Part shown: piece by piece, positions 16,497-24,538 of the stretch
Layout: each line of letters begins with the position of its first letter
How positions within the stretch are numbered: the first letter of the stretch is position 1
Source: Candidatus Poribacteria bacterium
Lineage (GTDB): Bacteria > Poribacteria > WGA-4E > WGA-3G
Length of the DNA stretch: 64,000 nucleotides
NCBI GenBank assembly: GCA_022827185.1
Contig: JAJDTM010000045.1
Coordinates: forward strand, 1 to 64,000
Direction of reading: 5' to 3'
Program-made: the position numbers and the translations under genes
Notes under the pieces: model-generated
Databases searched by the model: none
Told to the model about the DNA's origin: nothing
Seen by the model: the letters and a program-made list of their open reading frames with translations, nothing else

Positions 16497-18074
16497 CTAT
16501 AACTGATCTGCAGCAGCCGGTGCCTTCTGTGGGACCCTGTCTGTCTCGCCATCCGCAAGTGCGGATTCAGGGATATAGTTGCTGTAATCCGAGATACTCC
16601 CGTGTGTTACCGCATAGACAACAATATTGACGAGTTGTCTCGCAGCAGCAGGCGCGAATTCCTCTAAAATCTTGTTCCGGTCTTGATAGTGACCGAAGAA
16701 CGGTTTCTGTACTGCGCCATCCATCACATGTATCATTGCTTCCGTATCAACGAGAACAGCAAGCCGGCCGTCAATGAAAACACCCTTCAACTGACCGTAG
16801 GGACCGTGATGGAGAACCGTGCTCCCAATTTTCCGGACAGGAAAACGGAGCGGTCCGTTCAACTCATAGAAACTATTGTAAATCTCATGATCCCGGGGGA
16901 CAATGGTGAGATGGTATTCAGGAAGAATTTGACGCAGAACGCGAAGCGCAGGCTGCATCGCCGCTTCCGTCCTTCCGTGCGTGGGCATATAGATAAACCC
17001 GCCGCGGTTTATAACATATTCGCGAATCCGTTGCGTTTCCCGATCGGTATAGCCGAAAGAAGGACGGCTCCCTTTCGTTTGCCAGATAGCCTTACCATTC
17101 AACAATCCGTTCTGGAGTTCCACTGCGGAACTCGAAATTGGTTCCATAAAGATAATCGGTGACTCAAAAAACGCCGCGTCCGTAATTTGGACTGCGTCAA
17201 CCATTTGCGTTTGGATGCCTGTATCTGCATTCAGCGACTTGACTAAATAGGGCAGACCTGCCCCGAATCGGAGATGTCCGATGCCGCTTCCTCAGAAATC
17301 AAGGTTCGGATGTAACGGATCATCGAGACGGACGAGATTAAGTCTCCCAATAATCTCTTTGCCGCGTCCCTGAATAATAGCACCCGGGCTTCCCTTCGGA
17401 AGCTGGGGTACACCGTTACCCAGAACCATATTCTCTGTTACATCTGACAAGGAGGCATTGATATTCGCAACGCCTGCGCCTTCAACAAGTGAATCCAACC
17501 CAGCATGACTTTGTCCGCGTCCTTGCACGACCCCTGCTCCGGAACCGAAAGCACCGCGTCCAGCACCAGCACCTACGCTATCACCGATACCTGTGCCGAC
17601 ACTGCCTGTTGTTACGCCACCGTTACGCAATCCTGCCGTAGGGAGCGCATCCGATGTCGTGGGCAGCACGGCTGCAGTTGACAACGATTCTGTGGTGTGT
17701 TGCAGCACAGAAGGACTATTTGAGAGGTTAACGTGTTGCGTTTTCAGTGCAGCTGGTGAACCTGCTGTCAGTGGTGCAGTAGGTGCCGCAGTCATAGACG
17801 CTTTTGCCTGTCTTGTAAGCGTTGTGCGACGGGGTGTCGTCTCAGTTTGGGGTACGACCTGCAAATTAGGAGCTGGAGTCGCTACAACGACCGGTTTAGA
17901 AACAGGGTCTCTTTGTGCAACTTCTGGTGGTGAAACAATGAAAAAACTTACATCAATAGCATCTTGTATTTTCTGCTGATTCAGCGAGATAGCGAAATAC
18001 CCTACAACGACTGCAAGGCAGAAGTGTAAGACAAATGAAACTACCCACGCGAGATGTGTCCGGCGCGATTTCAT
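16497..18074 (-). pseudogene. TonB-like N-terminus plus DUF4159 protein, split by one in-frame TGA
   Basis: One reading frame of 525 codons is interrupted only by a TGA at 17294-17292. The first part (codons 1-260) has a membrane anchor (WVVSFVLHFCLAVVVGYFAI), a Pro/Thr/Ser-rich linker and a Gly-rich stretch. The second part (from codon 262) is a DUF4159 domain with GGFIYMPTHGRTEAA. Such proteins usually combine these parts in one chain. After the TGA the frame continues GSGIGHLRFGAGLPYLVKSL without a start codon until 17204, so it reads as one gene with a nonsense codon. Normal promoter and Shine-Dalgarno (GGAGGGGG) are present. Recent nonsense mutation, sequencing error and readthrough are all possible. 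Confidence 0.7.
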
Positions 18075-18136
18075 GATACGCCCCCTCCTATGTTAAATAT
18101 TCGCACTTTAACGTTTGTTACATCTAATTTTATGCG

Positions 18137-18345
18137 TGATACTAATAATATTAACAATTCCTGCATTATTTGTCAAGAAAAATTCCATTTTTTCTTGCGT
18201 AATATAGTTATATCGTAGCAATTTTCATGCCAAAGTTAATTCAAACGTGAAATTACGCTAAAATAGGATTTTTCGCTAATTCTGCCTAACAAATTAGTTT
18301 TTAGCAGCTCAATTTCTGGACACTTCTGTCCAAAAACTAAGTATC
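18137..18345 (-). promoter_or_regulatory. promoter region of the DUF4159 gene, duplicated at 20709
   Basis: The minus strand has TTGACA (complement of 18171-18176), a 17-bp spacer and TAATAT (complement of 18148-18153) about 75 bases before the gene start. The surrounding 200 bases recur, diverged, at 20709-20912. This accounts for most of the gap between 18074 and 18393. Confidence 0.6.
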
Positions 18346-18392
18346 AAAGGGCATAACTTCACCATTAATGTTGTGAGTGCTTGAGTCCAGCC

Positions 18393-18992
18393 CTACCGTT
18401 TTTTTAGCTCCGCCCAAGTTGTCGTTAAGCGATTCCGGGGATGCACAGCAAAACCCTCAATTTCACTCGGTAGTTTGGGGACAGCGTTGGGGTCTATTGC
18501 CATGTAAACGGCATCCAAACGGGTATCGCCTTCCCTAGACCAAAATGTAACGGTATGTTTCCCCGGTTTCAGATCAAAGGTCAACAGATTCTTTTCGCGC
18601 CATTTTACTTTTGCCCACGTCCACTCCTGATACTGACCTGTATCCCAGATCATGTTGGCATCACCCGGTTGTGGACTTTTCTTCTGATCGACTGTGACAT
18701 GGAAAGAGTCCTTCGCCGTATCTTGGGCAATCACCCGCCCCCACATCGTGTACTGACCGGGTGTTCTAATGTTAATCACGAAATCGGCTTTACCGGGGTG
18801 GCGACCGCCCCCGCCCTTTCCCGCCGATATATACATACCGCCTGAAGCTTTCTTATCTTCATAAATTTCCATGATTTCTACAATTTCATCTGCGTCTTCG
18901 GCTTCAAAGCCAATCTCAGTAGCAATGCAATAACCGACCAATCCCAATACAAGCAGTACAAATTGAATCAATAACAACCGCATATATTTCAT
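18393..18992 (-). CDS. secreted carbohydrate-binding-like protein with C-terminal W-tail
   Basis: The 199-residue protein begins MKYMRLLLIQFVLLVLGLVG, a signal peptide or anchor. The body (about 30-170) is beta-rich, with YTMWGRV, FHVTVD and a final LTFDLKPGKHTVTFWSREG-type strand set. It resembles CBM6/35-like or glycosyl hydrolase 115 C-terminal modules, so it may bind a polysaccharide. The last residues, RLTTTWAELKKR, match a tail seen on five other exported proteins here. I start at 18992; the preceding in-frame codons lack signal character. No enzymatic residues were recognised. Confidence 0.7.
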   Translation of the reverse strand: MKYMRLLLIQFVLLVLGLVGYCIATEIGFEAEDADEIVEIMEIYEDKKASGGMYISAGKGGGGRHPGKADFVINIRTPGQYTMWGRVIAQDTAKDSFHVTVDQKKSPQPGDANMIWDTGQYQEWTWAKVKWREKNLLTFDLKPGKHTVTFWSREGDTRLDAVYMAIDPNAVPKLPSEIEGFAVHPRNRLTTTWAELKKR

Positions 18993-19040
18993 GCGTATAT
19001 CCTCCTTAGGTTTGTAATAACGCAATTCATTGCGCGTGTT

Positions 19041-19241
19041 TCTCTCCTCGCTTTACCAATACAAAACACTGACTTTAACGTCTTAGATCTCAAAGCGCAC
19101 TACTGTGGACTGAAGTATTTACAAGAAACATTAAAAAGGCTTCCACAAAAACCTGAACCTATTGTTATTGACCACCTCACTGAACATCTGACTTCTATTG
19201 GCTCTATTCATCAAACACCCGCTCAACTCAGGCCTGGGTGA
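19041..19241 (+). pseudogene. remnant ORF cut by the first tnpB element
   Basis: An open frame without a convincing start reads ...NVLDLKAHYCGLKYLQET..., then KRLPQKPEPIVIDHLTE, and ends at a TGA inside the element boundary. The residue pattern looks like real protein. I cannot name the family. It suggests that the IS inserted into, or next to, an older gene whose other part is missing. Confidence 0.35.
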
Positions 19242-19400
19242 TAGCACCCACTACCTAAAAGCAGGGGCTTCGGTTTCATAGCGACTGCGGTTTTCTCAAA
19301 GAGTCCACCGTCTTATTTTCGCTCCACCTGCGGGCATTTCCCTGTAGTATCCTACAGGCATATTGTCAGGTGACAGCTATCCCTGCCCGCAAAATGTTTA
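19238..19400 (-). ncRNA. predicted omega RNA (reRNA) scaffold of TnpB copy 1
   Basis: In studied TnpB systems the guide RNA is made from the 3' end of tnpB and the right end, with the guide taken from the flank. Here the region from the tnpB stop to 19238 is strongly conserved between the copies. It contains hairpins TGTCA/TGACA (at the stop codon), CTGTAG/CTACAG and the terminal GAAACCGAAGCC...GGTGCTATCAC block. The predicted guide is the minus-strand complement of 19218-19237. Confidence 0.55.
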
Positions 19401-20484
19401 TCGCAGCGTTTATGTCTCTGTCGTGGTGTGAACCACATTCAGGGCATGTCCACTGCCTGTCCTTCAACGTTAGATTTTCGTTGTGAAAACCGCAATCGCT
19501 ACAAGGTTTAGTTGTAGCGGTCCATTGTTCGACTTGTTTGAAATGACGTTTATGTTTTTGACACTTATACCGCAATATCTCAACAAACTGGTAGAAGGCA
19601 AGGTCGGAGACTTTACGACCCCACAGGCGTTTCATGCCGTCAAGGTTCAAGGTTTCAAGGACAATCGTATCAAACTTTTTACAGAGGTTAGAGGCGAGTT
19701 GCCAATGAAAGTCTTTGCGTTGGTTCGTAATTTTCTCATAGAGACGTGCGAGTTGCCTGACACACCGCCACCAGCCATTAGAACCTTTGACTTTACGAGA
19801 AAGTTCTTTGTTGAGAGATCGGAGTTTGTTCAAGGCATGTTTCAGAGGTTGAGGGTGCTGTATTTTCTCGCCTGTGCTAAGTGTCAAATATGCGTCTTTC
19901 ATGCCGAAGTCTGCCCCTACACTTTTACCTGTAGTCGGCAGAGGTCTAAAATCTGTATAGGTCGTTGTAATACAAAGCCAATAGTTCCCGCAACTATCAC
20001 GCTTGATTGTGATACGACTGATAGTTCCGTGCCACTGACGGTGCTTATGGAAAGTATATGGAACTTTATCAAATTGCCATTTACCTGTTTTAGGATTCCA
20101 TTTACGGAATGTCAACGTGATACGATTATTTTTCAGGGACCACCCCGCTTCTCCCGGGTAAGTGATAGACTTAAACTTGTGACGCTTTTTGATTTTCGGT
20201 CTGCCACCAAGTTTCTTGAGAAAATTGTCGTATGCCTTATCAATCCGTTTCAGTTCCTGCTGGATTGCTTGAGACGGCAACGCTTGCCAATGCGGGTGTG
20301 TCGTCTGTTTCAATACCTTCACATGGCTATCCATAGCATAATAGTTCGCATAGGGCAATCCGTCTTTATACCGTTGACGCTGCCATTTATGGAAGTATTC
20401 ATGCACTTGCCACATATCATCAAGAAGGTTGCCGATACGGATCGTATTAGACTGATCGTAAAATGGATATTTATAGGTTTTCAT
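19366..20484 (-). CDS. tnpB: TnpB RNA-guided nuclease (IS605 OrfB family), copy 1
   Basis: The 372-residue protein has an N-terminal helical/wedge region, then a RuvC-like nuclease with all three acidic residues: Asp192 (SVGADFG), Glu277 (IVLETLNL) and Asp357 (HDRDINAAIN). A C-terminal four-Cys zinc finger (CSDC...CPEC) completes it. These positions fall close to those of the proven enzyme ISDra2 TnpB (D191, E278, D361), so activity is likely. TnpB cuts DNA next to a TAM under omega-RNA guidance and so favours retention of the element. It is about 90% identical by eye to copy 2 at 38984. A long open frame on the opposite strand is a shadow. Confidence 0.93.
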   Translation of the reverse strand: MKTYKYPFYDQSNTIRIGNLLDDMWQVHEYFHKWQRQRYKDGLPYANYYAMDSHVKVLKQTTHPHWQALPSQAIQQELKRIDKAYDNFLKKLGGRPKIKKRHKFKSITYPGEAGWSLKNNRITLTFRKWNPKTGKWQFDKVPYTFHKHRQWHGTISRITIKRDSCGNYWLCITTTYTDFRPLPTTGKSVGADFGMKDAYLTLSTGEKIQHPQPLKHALNKLRSLNKELSRKVKGSNGWWRCVRQLARLYEKITNQRKDFHWQLASNLCKKFDTIVLETLNLDGMKRLWGRKVSDLAFYQFVEILRYKCQKHKRHFKQVEQWTATTKPCSDCGFHNENLTLKDRQWTCPECGSHHDRDINAAINILRAGIAVT

Positions 20485-20577
20485 GGTATATCACACATCA
20501 CACCTTTAACCCCTAACAAGTGGGTAGGCAGACACATTGCCGTGTGGCAACGCTTGTTATGTCTGCCAGTGTGATGT
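20485..20577 (-). promoter_or_regulatory. pseudoknotted 5' leader of tnpB copy 1
   Basis: Between the promoter and the ATG the RNA can form four helices. P1 is ACATCACAC (495-503 of the 20 kb block) with GTGTGATGT (569-577). P2 is GGCAGACA (527-534) with TGTCTGCC (560-567). P3 is TTGCC/GGCAA. P4 is TAACAAG (514-520) with CTTGTTA (553-559). P4 crosses P2, which makes a pseudoknot closed by P1. The same fold is drawn with different bases in copy 2. P1 begins at the expected transcription start. A 5-codon mini-ORF (M-C-D-I-P) overlaps the tnpB start through ATGA. Confidence 0.6.
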
Positions 20578-20581
20578 AAAT

Positions 20582-20610
20582 ATTATACCACATTCTTAGG
20601 TAAAAGTCAA
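20582..20610 (-). promoter_or_regulatory. tnpB promoter, copy 1
   Basis: TTGACT (complement of 20605-20610), a 17-bp spacer and a consensus TATAAT (complement of 20582-20587). Copy 2 has the same layout with a perfect TTGACA. Confidence 0.75.
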
Positions 20611-20708
20611 ATCTATTTTGACTGATAAATCTAAGGTTTCCCCCTACATCCCGCAAGCTAAAGCATCGGGTCTTGGCGGGAAGATTGATAAGTTGGCGAA
20701 GGTATTGT

Positions 20709-20912
20709 TGATACTAACAATATTAACAATATCTGCATTATTACACAAGAAAAATCCCATTTTTTCTTGCGTAATATAGTTATGTCGTGGCAATTTTCAT
20801 GCCAAAGTTAACTCAAATGTGAAATCACTTGGCAAAGAAAGTTTCCCGATAATTCCGCTTCACAAAGTGAGGTCTTGCTGTCCAATTCTTGGACAACTTT
20901 GTTCAAAAGCCG
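20709..20912 (-). repeat. diverged second copy of the 18137-18345 promoter region
   Basis: About 200 bp align with 18137-18345, best over the first 120 bp and fading towards 20912. The -10 TAATAT and the 17-bp spacer are kept, but the -35 has decayed to TTGTGT. It now lies between the DUF5916 stop and the left end of the IS and points towards tnpB. Confidence 0.65.
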
Positions 20913-20924
20913 AATCCGAAAGGT

Positions 20925-23381
20925 TTATACACCAAACCAATACCGACACTTAATCAGGAAGATATTCTTTCCAGGATCTGTGAAACTGCTTCGTAAGCGA
21001 TGCACGGGTCGAAACTCAAGATCCGTTTCTCCAATATCTTCCAACGCAATCTCACGCGATTGAGACCAAACCAAAAACAGCGTACTGCCCGGACGGAATT
21101 CCCAGCGCAGGACCGTATTGCCACGTAAGGCACGCATGTGGAAATCAGGATTTCGCTTCAGCGGATACGGTTTGAACTGATAGGACCTCGGTTCAATCAA
21201 TTCCTTGAAATTGGAAAAGTCTCCGATGGTAATAAAGGGTTGCACGTAGAATTGAAGGCTTAGTGTCGGTGTAAAACTGATATTCGCACGCGTCGTAAAG
21301 TCAAGCGTTTGCGCTGTTAATTCCCCATAGACGTAGTGTTTTTCGATGCGTCCGTTGATGTTCTCTTCAACTAACTCGACCCACTGTGCATCATAAATTC
21401 GGTAGCGATACATCGGTCCAATGCTTAATTCAACGTTCGACATAGGACGAATGTTCAGTCGGAGATTAACCTCTTTTTCAGAACTCTTGGTATCATCGTC
21501 CCATGCAAAGATAGGGTTCAGTTCAAGTTGCACCATTTTACGGCTATCCGTAGAAAGACGGCTAAAAATCCACCAACCCGCAGGATTCTTAATCAACGTC
21601 CCACCACGCCAGACATCTTCGTCGTTAAACGATTCCAAATTCCGTCCAACCCACAGGTCATATTCCCAATAGTTCTTCAGTCTGCCATCTGTCCATATCT
21701 CGGAGTAACGACCGATGCTAACACCATCATAATTCCATTCTCGCCAACCGTAGAAGCCTAAAGTCACTTCTCGGAAAATACTGAAGGGTTGTTCTTTCTT
21801 GAACATGAGGTCATAGAACCACCGCATCATATCGCCGCGTTGAACATAGCCTATGTCATTTATTTCAAAGTCTGGGGAAAGCACATTAAAACTGGTATCA
21901 AGCCGCCACCAGCCACCCTGTTTTTCAAATTCAATATTTGCAAGATACCCCGATTTGCGTGCCTCCAACTCTCCGTCTTGGCTTGCAGCGAGCATTCCGC
22001 TTATCTGGTACCGCTCTTTCGCAAGTTTCAAGTCCCAGTCAAGCCCACCGACATAAGCGGCGTTGGAAGTCTGTCGATTGACCGCTGTCGTTATCAGTCC
22101 GACGCGAGAATTCCCTTCCAAGACATCTTGTGTTACTCGCCCCACAAAGTAGTTCGTTAAAGGTTCAATCAAGTGATCGTGGTTCTCGCCTTTTTTCGCA
22201 ATTTGCGCATACTCCGGTGCCGTGACAGCCTCCATGATACCGAAGGAGGTGTTGCTGTTGGTTCTTCCGACGACTTTGGCAGCCCCCAAAATCGTTGTCG
22301 CTTCCGGACGACTCAGTTCAGTGACACCATTTGGAATCTCAAAATGTCTGGGTTGCCGCCCGATGCGACGTGAGTAAAAGAATTGACTTTCTCCCGCTCC
22401 AAAGTTAAAAATGGATGAACCTTTGACGAAAAAGGGTCTACGTTCCTGAAAAAACTCCTCATAGGCAGAGAGATTCAAGGTAGCAGGGTCCGCCTCTACT
22501 TGTCCAAAGTCCGGGTTGATTGTAGCGTTAAGGGTTGTCCCCGTGGTAATCCCATACTGGACATCGCCACCAACGTTCCCCCACAAATCTGTCCCGTTAT
22601 CCAAGGTTGTTCTGCCCATCGCGTAGGGTATCAACTCCAAATGCCGAGATGGATGAATGTTCTCTATTCCTACCAGATCACCAAAATGCGATAGCCATCC
22701 CGGTTCACCCTTCTTAATCAAACGCCAGTGGGCACGCTCTTTTCTACGGCTAATCTCTCGTTCTACCTGTAGTCCCCACGTGTATTTGTCTTTCGATGAA
22801 AAGCGGAACATGTAAAATGGGATTCTACATTCTACCGCCCACCCGTTTTCGTGGATACGGGTTTTTGCTTCCCACACGCCGTCCCACGCATTGTTCCAGC
22901 CGTTCCAACCCCCACCGCCGACAATACCATCTATGACAGAACCGGAAGGATAGACGGTAAAAGAAAAGCCGCGCTGTCGGTTGTAGTGCGGATCAAGGAT
23001 AATCTGGATTTTATCCGAGTCAACGTATTCGTCGCGTCTGACGAGACGAGAAACGATTTTATCGGGTTCACTGTCATAACACATGACAGCGAAATAGATT
23101 GCCTCGTCATCATAGGCGATCTGGAATGTGGTGCGTTGGGAAGCGGGTTCTGCTTCATCGGGATCGCGTTGACGGAAGCCTTCGTGGAGGGGCGCGGTCT
23201 TCCAGATGTCATCATCTAAAACGCCGTCTAATTGGGGTGGTGTATCTTTGATTCGGATGGCAGTCGCAACTCTGTGTGCGGATTCAGTTTCTTTCTCAGC
23301 CGTTACTACATTTGGGAGTTGTAAAGCGAAAAATGTCGCGAATAACATCAAAGCGCGCCAAAACTCTGATTTAATTTTCAA
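20925..23381 (-). CDS. DUF5916 outer-membrane-type protein with N-terminal CBM9-like domain
   Basis: The protein is about 818 residues. A signal-like stretch (ALMLFATFFALQLPNVVTA) precedes a CBM9-like domain (about 35-220) starting IRIKDTPPQLDGVLDDDIW and containing DEAIYFAVMCYDSEP. A DUF5916 region follows, with the typical FFQERRPFFVKGSSIFNFG. The rest is a run of alternating beta strands up to the C-terminal ..NIFLIKCRYWFGV, ending in an aromatic residue like a barrel protein. The function of the family is unknown; a role in binding or import of glycans at the outer membrane is plausible. The start is uncertain: TTG at 23381 gives a sensible signal peptide, and another TTG at 23444 is possible. 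Confidence 0.8.
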   Translation of the reverse strand: MKIKSEFWRALMLFATFFALQLPNVVTAEKETESAHRVATAIRIKDTPPQLDGVLDDDIWKTAPLHEGFRQRDPDEAEPASQRTTFQIAYDDEAIYFAVMCYDSEPDKIVSRLVRRDEYVDSDKIQIILDPHYNRQRGFSFTVYPSGSVIDGIVGGGGWNGWNNAWDGVWEAKTRIHENGWAVECRIPFYMFRFSSKDKYTWGLQVEREISRRKERAHWRLIKKGEPGWLSHFGDLVGIENIHPSRHLELIPYAMGRTTLDNGTDLWGNVGGDVQYGITTGTTLNATINPDFGQVEADPATLNLSAYEEFFQERRPFFVKGSSIFNFGAGESQFFYSRRIGRQPRHFEIPNGVTELSRPEATTILGAAKVVGRTNSNTSFGIMEAVTAPEYAQIAKKGENHDHLIEPLTNYFVGRVTQDVLEGNSRVGLITTAVNRQTSNAAYVGGLDWDLKLAKERYQISGMLAASQDGELEARKSGYLANIEFEKQGGWWRLDTSFNVLSPDFEINDIGYVQRGDMMRWFYDLMFKKEQPFSIFREVTLGFYGWREWNYDGVSIGRYSEIWTDGRLKNYWEYDLWVGRNLESFNDEDVWRGGTLIKNPAGWWIFSRLSTDSRKMVQLELNPIFAWDDDTKSSEKEVNLRLNIRPMSNVELSIGPMYRYRIYDAQWVELVEENINGRIEKHYVYGELTAQTLDFTTRANISFTPTLSLQFYVQPFITIGDFSNFKELIEPRSYQFKPYPLKRNPDFHMRALRGNTVLRWEFRPGSTLFLVWSQSREIALEDIGETDLEFRPVHRLRSSFTDPGKNIFLIKCRYWFGV

Positions 23382-23466
23382 GTGCTTTGTGCCTCGGTTT
23401 TCTATAGATTTGTCTATCTGTCCATTGAAACCCGATTCGGACAAAAAACTTCAAAACTTCTGCTGG

Positions 23467-23934
23467 TTATTCAGCGACTTCCGCCCCACATTGTGGGCAA
23501 GTATCACCCCACGTTGTGCGTCTACCTTCACCGCAAATATGACATTCGCCGAACGGATGTTCATCCGGTTTCGCGCGAGCACCGCCTTTCTTATAGGTAA
23601 TGATACGCCACACCGTTTCACCATCTTCTTCGTAGCAGAGCCAGACTCCTTCTTTTCTACCATCTGCGGAGCTGCCATCATGTTCTCGGTAGGGACCGCC
23701 CCATTTGCGGTTTCCGTTCTCATAATAGCACATATAGTCGCCTTCGTTCTTGCCGTCACGAAAGGAGGCTTCGCTCGCTTTATTCCCGTTTTTATGGTAC
23801 TGGATCCAGTGCCCATCTTTCTTGCCGTGAATGTAGTTCCCTTCGCTCCGCTTTAATCCGTTTGCGTAATAGGTAACCCAATACCCGTGCTTCTTGCCAT
23901 CAACCATCTCACCTGTATCTCGTGAACTTGCCAT
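23467..23934 (-). CDS. MORN-repeat/YwqK-like protein with C-terminal zinc ribbon, copy 1
   Basis: The 155-residue protein has about four MORN-type repeats of the form DGKKHGYWVTYYANG / GKKDGHWIQYHKNGNK / DGRKEGVWLCYEEDG. A two-CxxC zinc ribbon (CHICGEG...CPQCG) lies at the end. Databases often call such proteins 'toxin-antitoxin system YwqK family antitoxin', but no toxin is evident here. AGGAGG lies 7 bases before the ATG at 23934. It follows the HhH gene by 51 bp on the same strand. A very similar pair lies at 25395/26187. Confidence 0.8.
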   Translation of the reverse strand: MASSRDTGEMVDGKKHGYWVTYYANGLKRSEGNYIHGKKDGHWIQYHKNGNKASEASFRDGKNEGDYMCYYENGNRKWGGPYREHDGSSADGRKEGVWLCYEEDGETVWRIITYKKGGARAKPDEHPFGECHICGEGRRTTWGDTCPQCGAEVAE

Positions 23935-23985
23935 AATTTTACCTCCTTCGCAGAGCAAAATGTCTATCCGTTTTTGGGATGTCCA

Positions 23986-24447
23986 TTACAAATTTTCATT
24001 AAGGTATTTTTCAAAATTTTCTATCGTTTTCTTACCGATGCCTTTGATTCCTTTCAACTTACCTTCATCAATCGCTGTTCGGAGTGATAGGAGACTGTCA
24101 ATGCCTGCCTCCTGATACAGAAGTTTAATTGTTTTAGGACCGAGTCCGGGGATAGGTATAAGTTCAACAATTGTCTGCGGTATACCACTTGCGTACTCCT
24201 GCAATTTCGAGCACGTTCCGGTTTCAACATATTCAGTGATGATCGTAGCGACTATATTTCCAACACCCGGAACTTCCTCCTTCAACCGTCCTTGAGCGAC
24301 CAGTTCCGTCACAGATGCCTCCATGCGAGAAATTGTATACGCTAAACGCGGGTAGCGCGCTGCGTGGTCTTCTGGGTAGTCAGCAACAATGAGAATAGTG
24401 TGGAGTTCCATCAATTTCTGCGCGATTTCATCATTGGTCAGTCCCAC
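23986..24447 (-). CDS. stand-alone helix-hairpin-helix DNA-binding protein, PolX N-terminus-like, copy 1
   Basis: The 153-residue protein has an N-terminal helical bundle (LMELHTILIVADYPEDHAARYPRL) and three HhH-type glycine turns: VPGVGNIVA, IPGLGPKTIKLLY and IKGIGKKTIE. The layout resembles the 8-kDa and HhH part of PolX (DNA polymerase beta-like) enzymes, without the polymerase palm or PHP domain. It is expected to bind DNA without sequence preference, perhaps at gaps or ends. It is the first gene of a two-gene unit with the MORN/zinc-ribbon gene and has a paralogue at 26187. Confidence 0.8.
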   Translation of the reverse strand: MGLTNDEIAQKLMELHTILIVADYPEDHAARYPRLAYTISRMEASVTELVAQGRLKEEVPGVGNIVATIITEYVETGTCSKLQEYASGIPQTIVELIPIPGLGPKTIKLLYQEAGIDSLLSLRTAIDEGKLKGIKGIGKKTIENFEKYLNENL

Positions 24448-24538
24448 AGTATCACCTCACTTCGCTGTTTCAATTAAAGAATTTTCGGGCATCCACAAGG
24501 GATGCCCTACAAACTTAGAAAGTCGCCGGAGATCGCTC

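Larger units (their letters stand above)
19238..20684 (-). mobile_element. IS200/IS605-superfamily element, IS1341 type (tnpB only), copy 1
   Basis: The boundaries were set by comparison with copy 2 (38857-40331). Shared sequence runs from GTGATAGCACCCAC (19238) to the GGCGGGAAGA end (20684). The left end on the minus strand starts after TTATC, possibly the target/TAM, and carries a CCCGC/GCGGG hairpin. The right end has a conserved stem-loop region of about 130 bp. There is one gene, tnpB, and no Y1 transposase tnpA, so movement would need a transposase supplied elsewhere. There are no inverted terminal repeats or target duplications, as expected for this superfamily. Confidence 0.85.

Noticed and set aside
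17292..17294. Selenocysteine at the in-frame TGA
   Set aside because: No SECIS-like hairpin is evident right after it, and DUF4159 proteins are not known selenoproteins. A nonsense change or readthrough is simpler.
19483..20574. A 363-codon open frame on the plus strand opposite tnpB copy 1, and similar shorter ones opposite copy 2
   Set aside because: It lies exactly antisense to a TnpB gene with all catalytic residues, has no Shine-Dalgarno, has a Cys/Phe-rich composition and is not kept intact in copy 2.
20485..20577. HDV-like ribozyme in the tnpB leader
   Set aside because: The crossing helices and small hairpin recall the HDV order, but there is no P4 helix, no P1.1 and no clear catalytic Cys-base segment. 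The fold is reported, the ribozyme class is not claimed.
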